From the NCBI RefSeq assembly GCF_000242435.1, contig NZ_JH591188.1, forward strand, positions 674,252 to 731,866: a stretch of DNA of 57,615 nt. Reading direction: 5' to 3'. A model generated the notes under the pieces. That model saw only the letters and a program-made list of their open reading frames with translations. It made no database searches and had not been told where the DNA came from. Source of the stretch: Dialister succinatiphilus YIT 11850. Lineage in GTDB: Bacteria > Bacillota > Negativicutes > Veillonellales > Dialisteraceae. Below, one piece after another: positions 1-8,848 of the stretch (positions are counted from its first letter, which is position 1; each line of letters starts with the position of its first letter). Position numbers and translations under genes: made by a program.

Positions 1-149
1 ACGAGGAAAACGAGAATGGAGGAAAATCCTTTGAGCTTGCAAGCGTTGGCCGCGCGCAGAATCTGGCCGACATGATAACGACGGAAGAACGCCGAAGTTT
101 TCTTCGAGATGGATTCCATCTGCTGGGTGGTTTGTGATATACTTTTCAT
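1..149 (-). CDS. IS4-family transposase, N-terminal part (runs off the window)
   Basis: The minus-strand frame opens at the ATG at 149-147 and stays open to base 1, giving about 49 residues. The stretch GQILRAANACKLKGFS closely matches GQILRSANACKLKGFS in the transposase at 56181-57476, so the two are homologous but not identical. This copy shows the native N-terminus (MKSISQTTQQMES...), which the right-hand copy lacks. The catalytic part is outside the window, so whether the gene is intact cannot be judged. Confidence 0.8.
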   Translation of the reverse strand, partial: MKSISQTTQQMESISKKTSAFFRRYHVGQILRAANACKLKGFSSILVFL

Positions 150-222
150 AGCATGAGCCTCCGGTGCTTGGTATGTTTTTGAGCCAACATAATTATACCA
201 AACTGGCAAGACTCATGCTATT
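150..222 (-). promoter_or_regulatory. Leader hairpin of the IS4-type transposase
   Basis: ATAGCATGAG next to the transposase start and CTCATGCTAT about 60 bases upstream are inverted copies. Inside them TTGGTAT and ATACCAA also pair, giving a long imperfect stem. A TATAAT lies within it on the minus strand. It could hide the ribosome-binding site in read-through transcripts, a known way IS elements limit transposase; this role is inferred. Confidence 0.45.
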
Positions 223-392
223 TTTCTGTTTACAAAGCCTGGACTTTCAAGGGGTGCAGGGGATTTTTACCTGCGAAGTTTGAGTTCTTTATATTATTCT
301 TTTTGCAAGCGTCGATGTTCCATCGGAGGCATTAGGAATTATCTCTTGCGTATATCTTTAACTGCGCTGGCATAGCTATTATTGAAGATACC

Positions 393-560
393 ATGTATGA
401 CGATAATAGTTATGCTACAACGTTGTTCATGCACGTTGACTTTGACAACGAACAAGTCCCTGATGCTGATACCTTGTTGAATTCAGCCATTAGCTGGAAA
501 AGCATAACTGCTTTAATAATGCTTAATAATGCATGCTTGCAAAATTTGCCAGTAATGTAG
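393..560 (+). CDS. Possible small ORF or remnant in the AT-rich leader region
   Basis: A 55-residue frame (MYDDNSYATTLFMHVDF...) lies between the IS end and the first gene of the AT-rich cluster. The same frame is open upstream to a stop near 333, so it may be the tail of a lost gene. No family was recognised and there is no clear Shine-Dalgarno sequence. Apart from this, 285-597 holds only AT-rich DNA with no recognised signal. Confidence 0.2.
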   Translation: MYDDNSYATTLFMHVDFDNEQVPDADTLLNSAISWKSITALIMLNNACLQNLPVM

Positions 561-597
561 CAATATCCTATAAAGGGTTTAATAGGGAGGTAAATAT

Positions 598-954
598 TTG
601 CTAAATGAAATTGTTCATAAACCTTGGGGGCGTTATATTATTTTATATAGGGGGCTAAATTATAAAATGAAGCTTATTGAAATCAACCCTGGAGCCAAAT
701 TAAGTTTGCAGCTTCATGCTTATCGCAGTGAGCATTGGATCATAACTGGTGGAATTGCACTTTGTACTCTTGGAAATAAGAGTATGATTTTCAGAAAAGG
801 GGAGAGTCTAGATATTCCTGTTGGGGTTAAGCACCGGTTAGAAAATATAGGGAATTCTTTGCTTTGTGTTATTGAAGAGCAAAGAGGGAAATATATTGAA
901 GAAGATGACATTACACGTCTTGATGATATATATGGAAGAATTAAAGATAAGTAA
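598..954 (+). CDS. Cupin, type II mannose-6-phosphate isomerase C-terminal-like
   Basis: A 118-residue single-domain protein that aligns by eye with the C-terminal cupin of bifunctional ManC/PMI proteins: it opens with KPWGRY, has the EINPGAKLSLQLH metal-site region and IPVGVKHRLEN, and ends with EDDITRLDDIYGR. In that family the cupin interconverts fructose-6-phosphate and mannose-6-phosphate; here the guanylyltransferase half is absent. The start is TTG, chosen because GGGAGGT at 585-591 is ideally placed. It is first in a same-strand cluster and probably supplies or edits a hexose or related sugar phosphate. The exact substrate is unknown. Confidence 0.75.
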   Translation: MLNEIVHKPWGRYIILYRGLNYKMKLIEINPGAKLSLQLHAYRSEHWIITGGIALCTLGNKSMIFRKGESLDIPVGVKHRLENIGNSLLCVIEEQRGKYIEEDDITRLDDIYGRIKDK

Positions 955-1007
955 TTAATTGATGAGATGATAACCATTAAGATTATTACCAATATAAGGT
1001 GGATAAA

Positions 1008-1943
1008 ATGAAAACAATATTAGTAACTGGTGGCGCAGGGTTTATTGGCTCACATTTATGTAAAAAGCTTTTGCAAAGTGGTAATAAGGTAATTTGTTTG
1101 GACAATATGTCTACTGGTTCATATGATAACATAGCCAGTATGCTTCCTAATCCTAATTTTAAATTTTATAATGCAAACATTGTTGATGCTCTTCAATTTG
1201 ATGCAAATGAAATTTATAACCTGGCTTGCCCAGCAAGCCCAACTCAGTATCAGCAAGATCCAATAATGACATTAAGGACTTGCTTTTTAGGAGCATTAAA
1301 TGTACTTGAATTGGCTAAGAATTTAGGTGCTCGTGTTCTACAAGCTAGTACTAGCGAGATATACGGAGATCCTTTGATACATCCACAGTTTGAAGATTAT
1401 AATGGAAATGTTGATATTACTGGACCTCGTGCTTGCTATGATGAAGGCAAGCGTATTGCGGAAACTCTTTTTTTTGATTACAAGAGAAAATATGGAGTGG
1501 ATATTTGTGTGGTTAGGATTTTTAATACATATGGTCCTAACATGTTGATTAACGATGGGAGAGTTATTCCCAATTTCATTGCTCAAGCTTTACAGGATAA
1601 AGATATTACTGTTTATGGGAGTGGCTTGCAAACACGAAGCTTTTGCTATATTGATGATTTAGTTAGTGGGCTTATAACTGCTATGGGAAAAAATAATTTT
1701 TCTGGGCCGATAAATCTTGGAAACCCATATGAAATGACAATATTAGATTTGGCAAATCTCATAATTAAGCTAATAAATTCAAATTCAAATATTATTCATA
1801 TGAAATTACCAATGAATGATCCTGCTCACCGAAAGCCTGATATCGAAAAGGCACGAGCAGTCCTTGGGTGGAGGCCCTATACATCAATCGAGGAAGGAAT
1901 TGAAAAGACGATTAAATATTTCAAAGAAAAGTATAAATTCTAA
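1008..1943 (+). CDS. NAD-dependent sugar-nucleotide epimerase/dehydratase, UDP-glucuronate decarboxylase-like
   Basis: About 311 residues of the extended short-chain dehydrogenase family. Visible are the nucleotide-binding TGGAGFIGS at the N-terminus, the active-site ASTSEIYGDP and the YDEGKRIAE (YxxxK) motif. The run NLACPASPTQYQQDP and GPRACYDEGKR resemble UDP-xylose synthases, which convert UDP-glucuronate to UDP-xylose, more than dTDP-glucose dehydratases. ATG 1008 is preferred to the in-frame GTG 999 because AAGGTGG at 995-1001 sits six bases before it. It probably makes the activated sugar used by one of the cluster's glycosyltransferases. Substrate is inferred from sequence resemblance only. 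Confidence 0.8.
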   Translation: MKTILVTGGAGFIGSHLCKKLLQSGNKVICLDNMSTGSYDNIASMLPNPNFKFYNANIVDALQFDANEIYNLACPASPTQYQQDPIMTLRTCFLGALNVLELAKNLGARVLQASTSEIYGDPLIHPQFEDYNGNVDITGPRACYDEGKRIAETLFFDYKRKYGVDICVVRIFNTYGPNMLINDGRVIPNFIAQALQDKDITVYGSGLQTRSFCYIDDLVSGLITAMGKNNFSGPINLGNPYEMTILDLANLIIKLINSNSNIIHMKLPMNDPAHRKPDIEKARAVLGWRPYTSIEEGIEKTIKYFKEKYKF

Positions 1944-2022
1944 ATGCCATTATTTTTATGTACAATAATAAAATAAATGAAAATGAGGAACTAGTGTTTT
2001 ACCCGCTTGTGAAGTGACTATT

Positions 2023-3291
2023 ATGAGAGAAAAAATCAATTATCTATTAAAGACAATTAATAACCTTTGCAATAAAAGAGTAATGGTTATAGGGGATGTA
2101 TTTTTGGATGAATATGATTTTGGGGAAGTGAATACAGTTTCTACCGGTATAAAAGTTCCGATTGTAGAAGCAAAAATTAGTAGGAATTCTCTTGGCGGCG
2201 CTGGAAATGTAGCTGCGAATATATCAGCATTAACATCTAATGCCTCTTTTCTGACGCAGTATGCTAATGACGATTCAGGCAAGAAAATTGAACAATTGCT
2301 TATTCAATACAATATTTCAACTCGATGCTTCCCGGCAAATAGGAGTATAGTTAAAAAGCGTATATATATTGATCATCAACAGGTAATGAGACTAGACCAA
2401 AATGAATATACATATATTAATCATAAAATGATTCGCGATGAAATTAGAAAGAGCAAGTGTGATGTAATTGTTGTTGCGGACTATTCTTTCGGAATGGTAG
2501 ATCAATTTGTTTTAGATTGTTGCAAAGAAAAGTCTTTGTGTGATCATATCCCCTTAATATTTTCATCTAGAAAAGTAGAAGAATTTGATACTAGTGACAT
2601 TTCATTGATTGTAGTTAATGAAAGAGATGATTCGAAGTCCATTAAGTACAATTTCAATTTGCAAAATGATACAAATACAGACATCATAATTACAAGAGGC
2701 CCTTTAGGAATTAAGGCTCTTGTGAATCATAAAATTTATGATGTCTCAACTGTTAAAGATTTACCAGTTAATGTGTCAGGTGCTGGTGATACCGTATTGG
2801 CAATAGTATCATTGCTATATCAATCAGGTATTGACGTCGAAACATATCTATGCTTAGCAAACATTGCAGCTGGAATAGCAATCAAGAATGAATTGACTTA
2901 TAGATTACGGCAAGAGGATTTAATATCACGTTTATTTGAATTAGAATGCATGCATGCTAAATACCATAAATGTGTAGATTTAGATTCTGCTAATATAATT
3001 GTTAATACATGGAAAAAGCAGGGGAAAAACATTGTTCTTATTGATAAGTGTTTAAATCCTTTAGACAGTGAATGGTTAATGATGCTTGAGAAAAATAAGA
3101 AAAATAATGATAAGATTATTCTTACAATACGAGCTAATGAGAGTGAAAATAGGCTCCTCATCAATAAGCTTAGTAATCAGACTATATTATTATCATTTAT
3201 AGGATTGTTTGACTTAATTGTTATTCTTGGAAGTGAAGGAGCGAATGACGTAGTAGAGGTTGTCAAACCAGATATACACATTCAATCATAG
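2023..3291 (+). CDS. HldE/RfaE-like sugar kinase with degenerate nucleotidyltransferase tail
   Basis: The first roughly 300 residues are a PfkB-type kinase like the N-terminal domain of HldE, which makes heptose-1,7-bisphosphate: IGDVFLDEYDFG, LGGAGNVAANI and catalytic NVSGAGDT are present. The last roughly 110 residues keep the layout of the HldE cytidylyltransferase-like domain (VLIDKCLNPLDSEW, LFDLIVILGSEG, VKPDIHIQ) but lack the catalytic HxGH and stop before the usual KGGDY. So the kinase looks active and the adenylyltransferase does not. The in-frame GTG at 2014 is an alternative start. Two nucleotidyltransferase-type genes nearby could replace the lost activity. The substrate could be heptose-7-phosphate or another sugar phosphate. 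Confidence 0.75.
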   Translation: MREKINYLLKTINNLCNKRVMVIGDVFLDEYDFGEVNTVSTGIKVPIVEAKISRNSLGGAGNVAANISALTSNASFLTQYANDDSGKKIEQLLIQYNISTRCFPANRSIVKKRIYIDHQQVMRLDQNEYTYINHKMIRDEIRKSKCDVIVVADYSFGMVDQFVLDCCKEKSLCDHIPLIFSSRKVEEFDTSDISLIVVNERDDSKSIKYNFNLQNDTNTDIIITRGPLGIKALVNHKIYDVSTVKDLPVNVSGAGDTVLAIVSLLYQSGIDVETYLCLANIAAGIAIKNELTYRLRQEDLISRLFELECMHAKYHKCVDLDSANIIVNTWKKQGKNIVLIDKCLNPLDSEWLMMLEKNKKNNDKIILTIRANESENRLLINKLSNQTILLSFIGLFDLIVILGSEGANDVVEVVKPDIHIQS

Positions 3292-3357
3292 CAATGATTA
3301 AATATTGTGGGTATTAATACTAATAATGATACCTGGCTGATATAGGAAGCGATATAT

Positions 3358-4077
3358 ATGACAGATTTAGATACATTATATGAAGTTATGAAAATAGTTT
3401 CTGGAGATAGCAGCAACAAGACGTCTGATATTCCATTATTTTCTTTTGAAGGACTTCCTGGTTCTGGTAAAACAACACAGATAAAACTGGTTACGGAACA
3501 ATTGGAGCGTTCATATGGGAAAGGGTATTACATAGATTTACCAACAAAATCATCAATTGGATTAATTTTAAAAAACTTATATTCTAATCCAACAAAATGG
3601 AATGAATTACGGAAAAAGGCACCCTGGTTTAATCCTATTTTTATCTCAGCAGATTTGCGCTTAGCTTTGGATGAGGCTAAAAAAGAGGGGGCTAGATTTG
3701 CCATCATGTCTAGAGGTATTTTATCCACATACTACTATAATTTAGATGCTTATGATAGACAAAGTCTCAATGAACAATGGGATTCTTTGAAAAATGATTT
3801 AAAAGCATTTATCATTCCTACAGCTATTATTTTTTTGCGTTTGCCGGTAGAAGAAGCACATAAGAGGGTTATTATTCGAAATCGTGGGCCTTTACGTAAA
3901 ATGGATGAAATCTCAGAAATGAAAAAAGATGAAGTCAAGTTGGGAGAATATCTGACACGGTTAAATCATATTCCGGTACATTATGTAAATGCAGCTGGTA
4001 CAACAAAATCTGTAACTTCAAGAATTGTGAAAGTGTTAGAGGGTTATTTTCATGACAATCATAATGGGACAATATAA
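3358..4077 (+). CDS. P-loop nucleoside/nucleotide kinase, thymidylate kinase-like
   Basis: A 239-residue protein with a Walker A motif GLPGSGKTT at residues 32-40 after a short polar extension. The acidic/arginine region SADLRLALDEA and IMSRGILST resemble the DR(Y/H) region of dTMP kinases, and RNRGPLRKMDE resembles a lid. It is diverged enough that dTMP is unlikely to be its only possible substrate; phosphorylation of a pathway intermediate fits the context better. Its end overlaps the next gene by 14 bases, suggesting translational coupling. Confidence 0.65.
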   Translation: MTDLDTLYEVMKIVSGDSSNKTSDIPLFSFEGLPGSGKTTQIKLVTEQLERSYGKGYYIDLPTKSSIGLILKNLYSNPTKWNELRKKAPWFNPIFISADLRLALDEAKKEGARFAIMSRGILSTYYYNLDAYDRQSLNEQWDSLKNDLKAFIIPTAIIFLRLPVEEAHKRVIIRNRGPLRKMDEISEMKKDEVKLGEYLTRLNHIPVHYVNAAGTTKSVTSRIVKVLEGYFHDNHNGTI

Positions 4078-4729
4078 TGGAGATAATTACCAATTAACGC
4101 GTTTTTATGAAAATGAAATTCCGGGTTATATTTTTAAAGCGATAGTGCAGCTTGTAAAAAATGAAAATGTAATTATTCGTGGTGGGTTATCGTACGTTTT
4201 ATTATTTGAAAGGGAGAATTATATTCTGAAGGATATTGACCTTTTGGCATTAAATGGTAATGTGGATAAGTTAGTTCCTTATTTTTATAGTGCAGACATT
4301 GTGTATATAAATAAAAATACTCATGGGGAATGTGTAATAACTGCATTTTGGAAAAATCAGGATACCTATTACAAGGTTGATATTTTGATGAATTCTCAAA
4401 TAGAAGGCGAAGAAACATGCTTTTGGCGAGGAAATAAATGCAAGACGATTACAAAGTCTTTCTTATGGATGGATCGAATGAGAAAAATAGCTGAGAGAAA
4501 GCAAAGACATCATTCTAAAGAGAAAACCTTAAATCATTATTGGGTTGCTAAGTATATTTGTGAATATATGTTATCGACAAAATATTTACTTCATCCAGAA
4601 CATGCAAAGTTTATTTCTTCGAAAATAAAAGAAGTAAAAAATTCATTAGTAGATTTAGTAGAGGAAAAGGAACTCAATGCTTTTCTAAAGCTAAATGATT
4701 TTATAATAAATAAATCATTAGGCAATTAG
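4064..4729 (+). CDS. Putative nucleotidyltransferase-fold protein
   Basis: About 221 residues. IIRGGLSYVLL followed by LKDIDLLAL is the GG...DxD signature of minimal nucleotidyltransferases of the pol-beta superfamily, and a third acidic position may be in YYKVDILMNS. The C-terminal half is helical and charged. The frame opens at ATG 4052; ATG 4064 is the second choice and neither has a strong Shine-Dalgarno sequence. The gene overlaps the kinase before it. It may transfer a nucleotide to a sugar or small molecule, possibly replacing the dead transferase domain of the HldE-like protein; this is inference. Confidence 0.55.
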   Translation: MGQYNGDNYQLTRFYENEIPGYIFKAIVQLVKNENVIIRGGLSYVLLFERENYILKDIDLLALNGNVDKLVPYFYSADIVYINKNTHGECVITAFWKNQDTYYKVDILMNSQIEGEETCFWRGNKCKTITKSFLWMDRMRKIAERKQRHHSKEKTLNHYWVAKYICEYMLSTKYLLHPEHAKFISSKIKEVKNSLVDLVEEKELNAFLKLNDFIINKSLGN

Positions 4730-4857
4730 GAACGATGGGATTCCAACAGAGTTAATGCTGATAACTTTGGAAACTTTGATAATCAAGTGTATTGATTGTA
4801 TTCCTGCGAATTTTCTTTTATATTGAGATTGTCGGATCTTCTGATTTGGAGGTAAAC

Positions 4858-5859
4858 TTGAGGATTTTAATTTGTCAATTGAGAAACCATGGAGACATTA
4901 TAAGATGTTTTCCTTTGATTGATGCAATCAAAGCTATATATAAGGACGCTTTCATTGGGTTTACTTGCTTTCCGGAAATGATTGAAACCTGTGCTTTATG
5001 CCATAATATTGATGTTGTTATTGCTCAGCCTCGGTTTAAGTCTGTAACAGATACGCAAGATGAAACTAGAGTTCTTGATTGTAGTATTTTAGAGGATGCG
5101 GTAGCAGAAGCTAGAAAATATAATTTTGATTTGTATATTGATTTACATGGTGTATTTCAAAGCGCATTGTTTGGTGCGATATGTGGTATAAGAACACGCT
5201 TGGGAAGAAGTAAAGAAACAGCTAAAGATGGGGCATCGCTTTTTTATACTGTGATAGCAGAAGTAAAAGAAAAAGAACTTAATAGAATGGAGAGACATTT
5301 TATCATTACTCGTAAAATTTTAAAAAATGTCAAGCCTGTTTATATACAGGTAAAGAAAAAAGACTATATTACAATCTTTCCTGGGAGCAGCAAAAAAGGA
5401 ATATTAAAAAGATGGAGTACGGATAGATATATAAAAATCGCTAATAAATATAGAGATAAATATTACGTTAGAATGGTCTTAGGTCCTGAAGAAAGTGATC
5501 TAGTGAGGTATATTCGTAATCGGATAGATATTGATATAGTAGAATGTAATTCTTGGGAAAAAATAAGTGAACTAATATCGGAAAGTGGTATTGTAATAGG
5601 AAATGATGGCGCATTTGTACATTTAGCAGTATGGAAGGGCATACCATCTATAATGATTTGTGGACCGTTGTCGCCGGTAGTTAATGGAATATGGAAATAT
5701 GGTATTGGGCAAACTATTTCTGTCCCAAAACATTGTATATGTAACTATTTGTGGCAAGGAAAATGTGATTATAATCATTATTGCATTGATAAAATTACTG
5801 TTGCAGATGTGATTAAAGCAGTTAGTCGTTTGGAGATATATTTAAATGAGAGAATATAG
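4858..5859 (+). CDS. Glycosyltransferase family 9 (heptosyltransferase-like)
   Basis: About 333 residues with the GT-B layout of ADP-heptose:LPS heptosyltransferases: N-terminal RILICQLRNHGDIIRCFP, central IFPGSSKKGILKRWS, and IGNDGAFVHLAVWKGIP, the counterpart of the family's GNDSGxxHLA. The C-terminal cysteines (CICNYLWQGKC...YCIDKI) are also typical of GT9. The frame is open from ATG 4792, but GGAGGT at 4848-4853 directs initiation at TTG 4858, which restores the family N-terminus. Together with the HldE-like kinase it suggests transfer of an activated heptose-like sugar. It overlaps the cysteine desulfurase gene by 14 bases. Confidence 0.85.
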   Translation: MRILICQLRNHGDIIRCFPLIDAIKAIYKDAFIGFTCFPEMIETCALCHNIDVVIAQPRFKSVTDTQDETRVLDCSILEDAVAEARKYNFDLYIDLHGVFQSALFGAICGIRTRLGRSKETAKDGASLFYTVIAEVKEKELNRMERHFIITRKILKNVKPVYIQVKKKDYITIFPGSSKKGILKRWSTDRYIKIANKYRDKYYVRMVLGPEESDLVRYIRNRIDIDIVECNSWEKISELISESGIVIGNDGAFVHLAVWKGIPSIMICGPLSPVVNGIWKYGIGQTISVPKHCICNYLWQGKCDYNHYCIDKITVADVIKAVSRLEIYLNERI

Positions 5860-7045
5860 AGCAGATTTTGCTGTGTATCGGAATAATCCGGATTTATGCT
5901 ATTTAGACTATGCGGCTACAACCTTTATGCCGGACTCAGTTATAGACGCTTGGATTAATTTTCATCAGTATTATGGCATAAGTATTGGTAGAGGTAGCAA
6001 TTATCTATCTGCTAAAGCAAATAGAATTTTCGAAGAATCGTCAATGAAAATTCTTGACTTTTTTCATGCTACTAAAAAGTATCAGCTTATTTACACAAAA
6101 AATGCAACCGAATCAGCTAATTTATTGGCATCTATTTTGGTAAACATGATAAATCCAGGAGACATTATTGTAACAACTGAGTATGAACATCATAGTAACC
6201 TGTTGCCATGGATAAAATTAGCATCGGATAAAGATGCGATCGTTCTAAAATTACCAATATTACCGAATGGAAATATTGATTATGATTTTATTGAGCGCTC
6301 TCTATATGACAAAATTAAAATAATAACTGTAACTATGGAATCTAATGTTAATTCTTATACGCCACAAATTGAAAAAATAAAATTATTGAAAAAAGAAACT
6401 AATGCAATACTCGTTTTTGATATGTCACAAGTCGTAGGACATTCGAAGGTTGATTGCGATTCAATTGATGCTGATGCTTATTTTATGTCAGCTCATAAAA
6501 TGTATGGCCCTAAAAATATAGGTGGGCTATTAATAAAAAATGATATATGTGAAGAATTACCTCCGTTTATGCTAGGCGGAGGTATGGTTTGGAGCAGCTT
6601 AGGCGGAAAGCCTACATGGTATAAGGATTTTAGAAAATATATGGCAGGAACATTTGATGTCGGACTTGTTTTTGCTTGGGCTAAAGCGTGCGAATATATG
6701 AGAGAAATCGGCATGACTCAGATTGCAAGTTCTGATTTTAATCTAAAGAGGTATTTGAAAGAGAGTGTGGCTCATCTTCATAAGTTCTGTTTAATTCCTG
6801 AAGGGACAGAACATGGTTATTCGCTAAGTTCCTTTACACTTGATGGAATTCATTCTCATGATGTTGCTGCGCTGTTATCAGAGGAACATATTGTTATAAG
6901 AACAGGTCATATGTGTGCACAACCTACGTTACAGGCTTTTCATCAAGAAAGTATTTGCAGAGTATCATGGGGGATTGGCACAGATGTATCTGATGTAGAC
7001 CGATTTATAGATGCTATTAGTGAAAGAGTGAATAATAGAAAATGA
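5846..7045 (+). CDS. Cysteine desulfurase (SufS/CsdA-type)
   Basis: 399 residues of the class V aminotransferase fold. PLP-site features are visible: TEYEHHSN near 111-118, FDMSQ at 191-195 and the Schiff-base lysine K218 in SAHKMYGP. The active cysteine is C357 in RTGHMCAQP, equivalent to the RxGHHCAQP loop of group II enzymes. It should take sulfur from L-cysteine as a persulfide and hand it to an acceptor. The next gene, overlapping by four bases, encodes an IscU/SufU-like scaffold, so the acceptor is probably its product. Placement in an AT-rich biosynthetic cluster rather than a suf operon argues for a dedicated pathway role. Confidence 0.9.
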   Translation: MREYRADFAVYRNNPDLCYLDYAATTFMPDSVIDAWINFHQYYGISIGRGSNYLSAKANRIFEESSMKILDFFHATKKYQLIYTKNATESANLLASILVNMINPGDIIVTTEYEHHSNLLPWIKLASDKDAIVLKLPILPNGNIDYDFIERSLYDKIKIITVTMESNVNSYTPQIEKIKLLKKETNAILVFDMSQVVGHSKVDCDSIDADAYFMSAHKMYGPKNIGGLLIKNDICEELPPFMLGGGMVWSSLGGKPTWYKDFRKYMAGTFDVGLVFAWAKACEYMREIGMTQIASSDFNLKRYLKESVAHLHKFCLIPEGTEHGYSLSSFTLDGIHSHDVAALLSEEHIVIRTGHMCAQPTLQAFHQESICRVSWGIGTDVSDVDRFIDAISERVNNRK

Positions 7046-8844
7046 TAGACCATAGTTATAATCCAATGTGGGCGCCTGATTTTGTCCTTGAATCAAGTGG
7101 AGTGGCATGTGGAGATAAGATATCTCTTTATGCGATTAATGTTCATGGAAAAATATATTTTCAATATTTCATGAAATCTTGCAATGTTTCAAGAAGAATG
7201 GCTGATTATCTAGAGAAAGCTTTTTCCGGTAAAGATGAAGCTGAAATTCGAAATCAACTGGAAAGACTAATTAAAGGGGATTATAACGAGAAGGAAAATT
7301 GGATCTATGAATATATCCCCAATAGACAAGGGTGCATAGAGGCGCCGGTTAGTCTTCTTAAAGCATTATTTTTTCAAAATAAATCTTGTATTGTAAAACA
7401 CCACTCTTTGGATTGCGATGCATGCGTCGAAATGAGGAGAATTAATTGGGATATCCCTGCTTCTGCTAGCATTGATGCTAAGAAAACGGTACATAATATT
7501 TATCAGGCAATTCGAAAAGAAGAGGATATGACTGAATCTAGATTGCAAAAATTAGGTTTGGCACAACTCTCAGATAAGGAGCAACTTGAATTTGAACAGC
7601 TCATGCGTTCTATGACACCCACTGAAATAAAGAAAATGAAGAGCCTTCGTTTAGCAGCTTTATTTTTGAATAATTGCTATAAATATGATATATCCCCGAA
7701 TGCGGCTGTTGTTTCTTTAGCGTATAAGCAGCTCGTAAGTATGAAAGTCGCAGATAAAGAGATTGAAAATGTCAAAAATTTTATAAATTCGAATAATTTA
7801 AATATTGAACTGGTAAAGGGGAGCAGGCTTAATTCATTATATCCTCAAGGCTTTTTGAGAACTCATATGGATTATGATTTTCTAGCTCAAAACCTTAATG
7901 AAGCATTTTTATTAATTGATTATTTGGTCAATAATTGTGATTATAAACTTGTTTTAGGCGGTTCTGTACCTTTTTCATTTAAATTGGTTGAACATAGAAA
8001 TAAAGAAATTATTACAGGACATATTCATTTGGAAAAAATCTTACAGGATCAATTTCAAGCTGTGATTGATATTAATATGGGGGGATTTCCATTAGGACGA
8101 ACTGATGTTATTCAAGCTGCAGAACAATTAAGCCCTGAGGATTTAGCCTGCATAACGGTAGCGCATTTGTTTAAGCATGATCACGCTTTTATTAAGGATA
8201 TCAATGATTTATATTATATGTTACGAGGCAATTGGTTAAATAAAGGCATTTTAAATCAAAAGATAAGGGAATATGGCTTGGAATTTCTATTTGGAAAGGC
8301 AGTAAGTTTTATAAATGATAAGTTTGGGCTTCAAGATAACGGCTTGAATCATATTATCAAACACCCTCTTTGTTTTATTACCAATAATGATTGGCCATTT
8401 TCTAGGAGTTCACATTTTAAGGTTAGGATGATAAATTTACTGCTGAGTAGTATAAATCAATATGGTGTCATTAATGGAATAACTGAGACAAAAAAACAAT
8501 TATTGGGGACCTCAAGCCAAAGAGTTCCGGCAATGTTTTCTAGTGCCTTTCATTATTTGAATCAAAGAACATATTTGTTTCCAGTAGTATTTTTCTCACA
8601 CTATGTCGATATAGATGAAAATAAGGGCGTGATGAGAATCGGAAACTATCCGATTTATACTTATGATAATATTGCAATACTTCCAATTGGAATTTTTTTG
8701 ATGCATCACAATAAAAATGAATCAATTGATAGAAGACAATTGGAGAAAAATATTGATGAAGTATTGGGGCTGATAGGTATAACGGAAGAAGACTGCAATT
8801 ATTCTTATTTGATGGAAGCGAGAAAGGATACATGGTTATATTAA
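7042..8844 (+). CDS. IscU/SufU-like scaffold fused to an NTP_transf_5-like nucleotidyltransferase
   Basis: 600 residues. The first roughly 140 resemble U-type Fe-S scaffold or sulfur-acceptor proteins: VACGDKISLYAINVHGKI (C23), MKSCNVSRRMADYL (C47) and LDCDACVEMRRINW (C125, C128) match the three conserved cysteine positions. A helical linker follows. From about residue 260, SLYPQGFLRTHMDYDFL and VLGGSVPFSFKLVEH resemble the nucleotidyltransferase family PF14907 (NTP_transf_5), with the DxD-type acidic pair in DYDF. The gene starts four bases inside the desulfurase gene, so the two are coupled. The fusion suggests sulfur or a cluster is delivered to a nucleotidylated substrate. Domain calls are by eye; the fusion itself is a continuous open frame. 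Confidence 0.7.
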   Translation: MIDHSYNPMWAPDFVLESSGVACGDKISLYAINVHGKIYFQYFMKSCNVSRRMADYLEKAFSGKDEAEIRNQLERLIKGDYNEKENWIYEYIPNRQGCIEAPVSLLKALFFQNKSCIVKHHSLDCDACVEMRRINWDIPASASIDAKKTVHNIYQAIRKEEDMTESRLQKLGLAQLSDKEQLEFEQLMRSMTPTEIKKMKSLRLAALFLNNCYKYDISPNAAVVSLAYKQLVSMKVADKEIENVKNFINSNNLNIELVKGSRLNSLYPQGFLRTHMDYDFLAQNLNEAFLLIDYLVNNCDYKLVLGGSVPFSFKLVEHRNKEIITGHIHLEKILQDQFQAVIDINMGGFPLGRTDVIQAAEQLSPEDLACITVAHLFKHDHAFIKDINDLYYMLRGNWLNKGILNQKIREYGLEFLFGKAVSFINDKFGLQDNGLNHIIKHPLCFITNNDWPFSRSSHFKVRMINLLLSSINQYGVINGITETKKQLLGTSSQRVPAMFSSAFHYLNQRTYLFPVVFFSHYVDIDENKGVMRIGNYPIYTYDNIAILPIGIFLMHHNKNESIDRRQLEKNIDEVLGLIGITEEDCNYSYLMEARKDTWLY

Positions 8845-8848
8845 TAAA

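Larger units (their letters stand above)
1..284 (-). mobile_element. IS4-type insertion sequence, 5' end (partial)
   Basis: This is the upstream end of an insertion sequence whose body lies left of the window. The outer end carries TGCGAAGTTTGAG at 272-284, the inverse of CTCAAACTTCGCA at 56110-56122 in the second copy, so these are taken as the terminal inverted repeats. The element contains the transposase start (1-149) and a long imperfect hairpin in the leader. The identical repeat in both copies gives good confidence in the end point; the family name rests on the second copy's protein. Confidence 0.8.
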
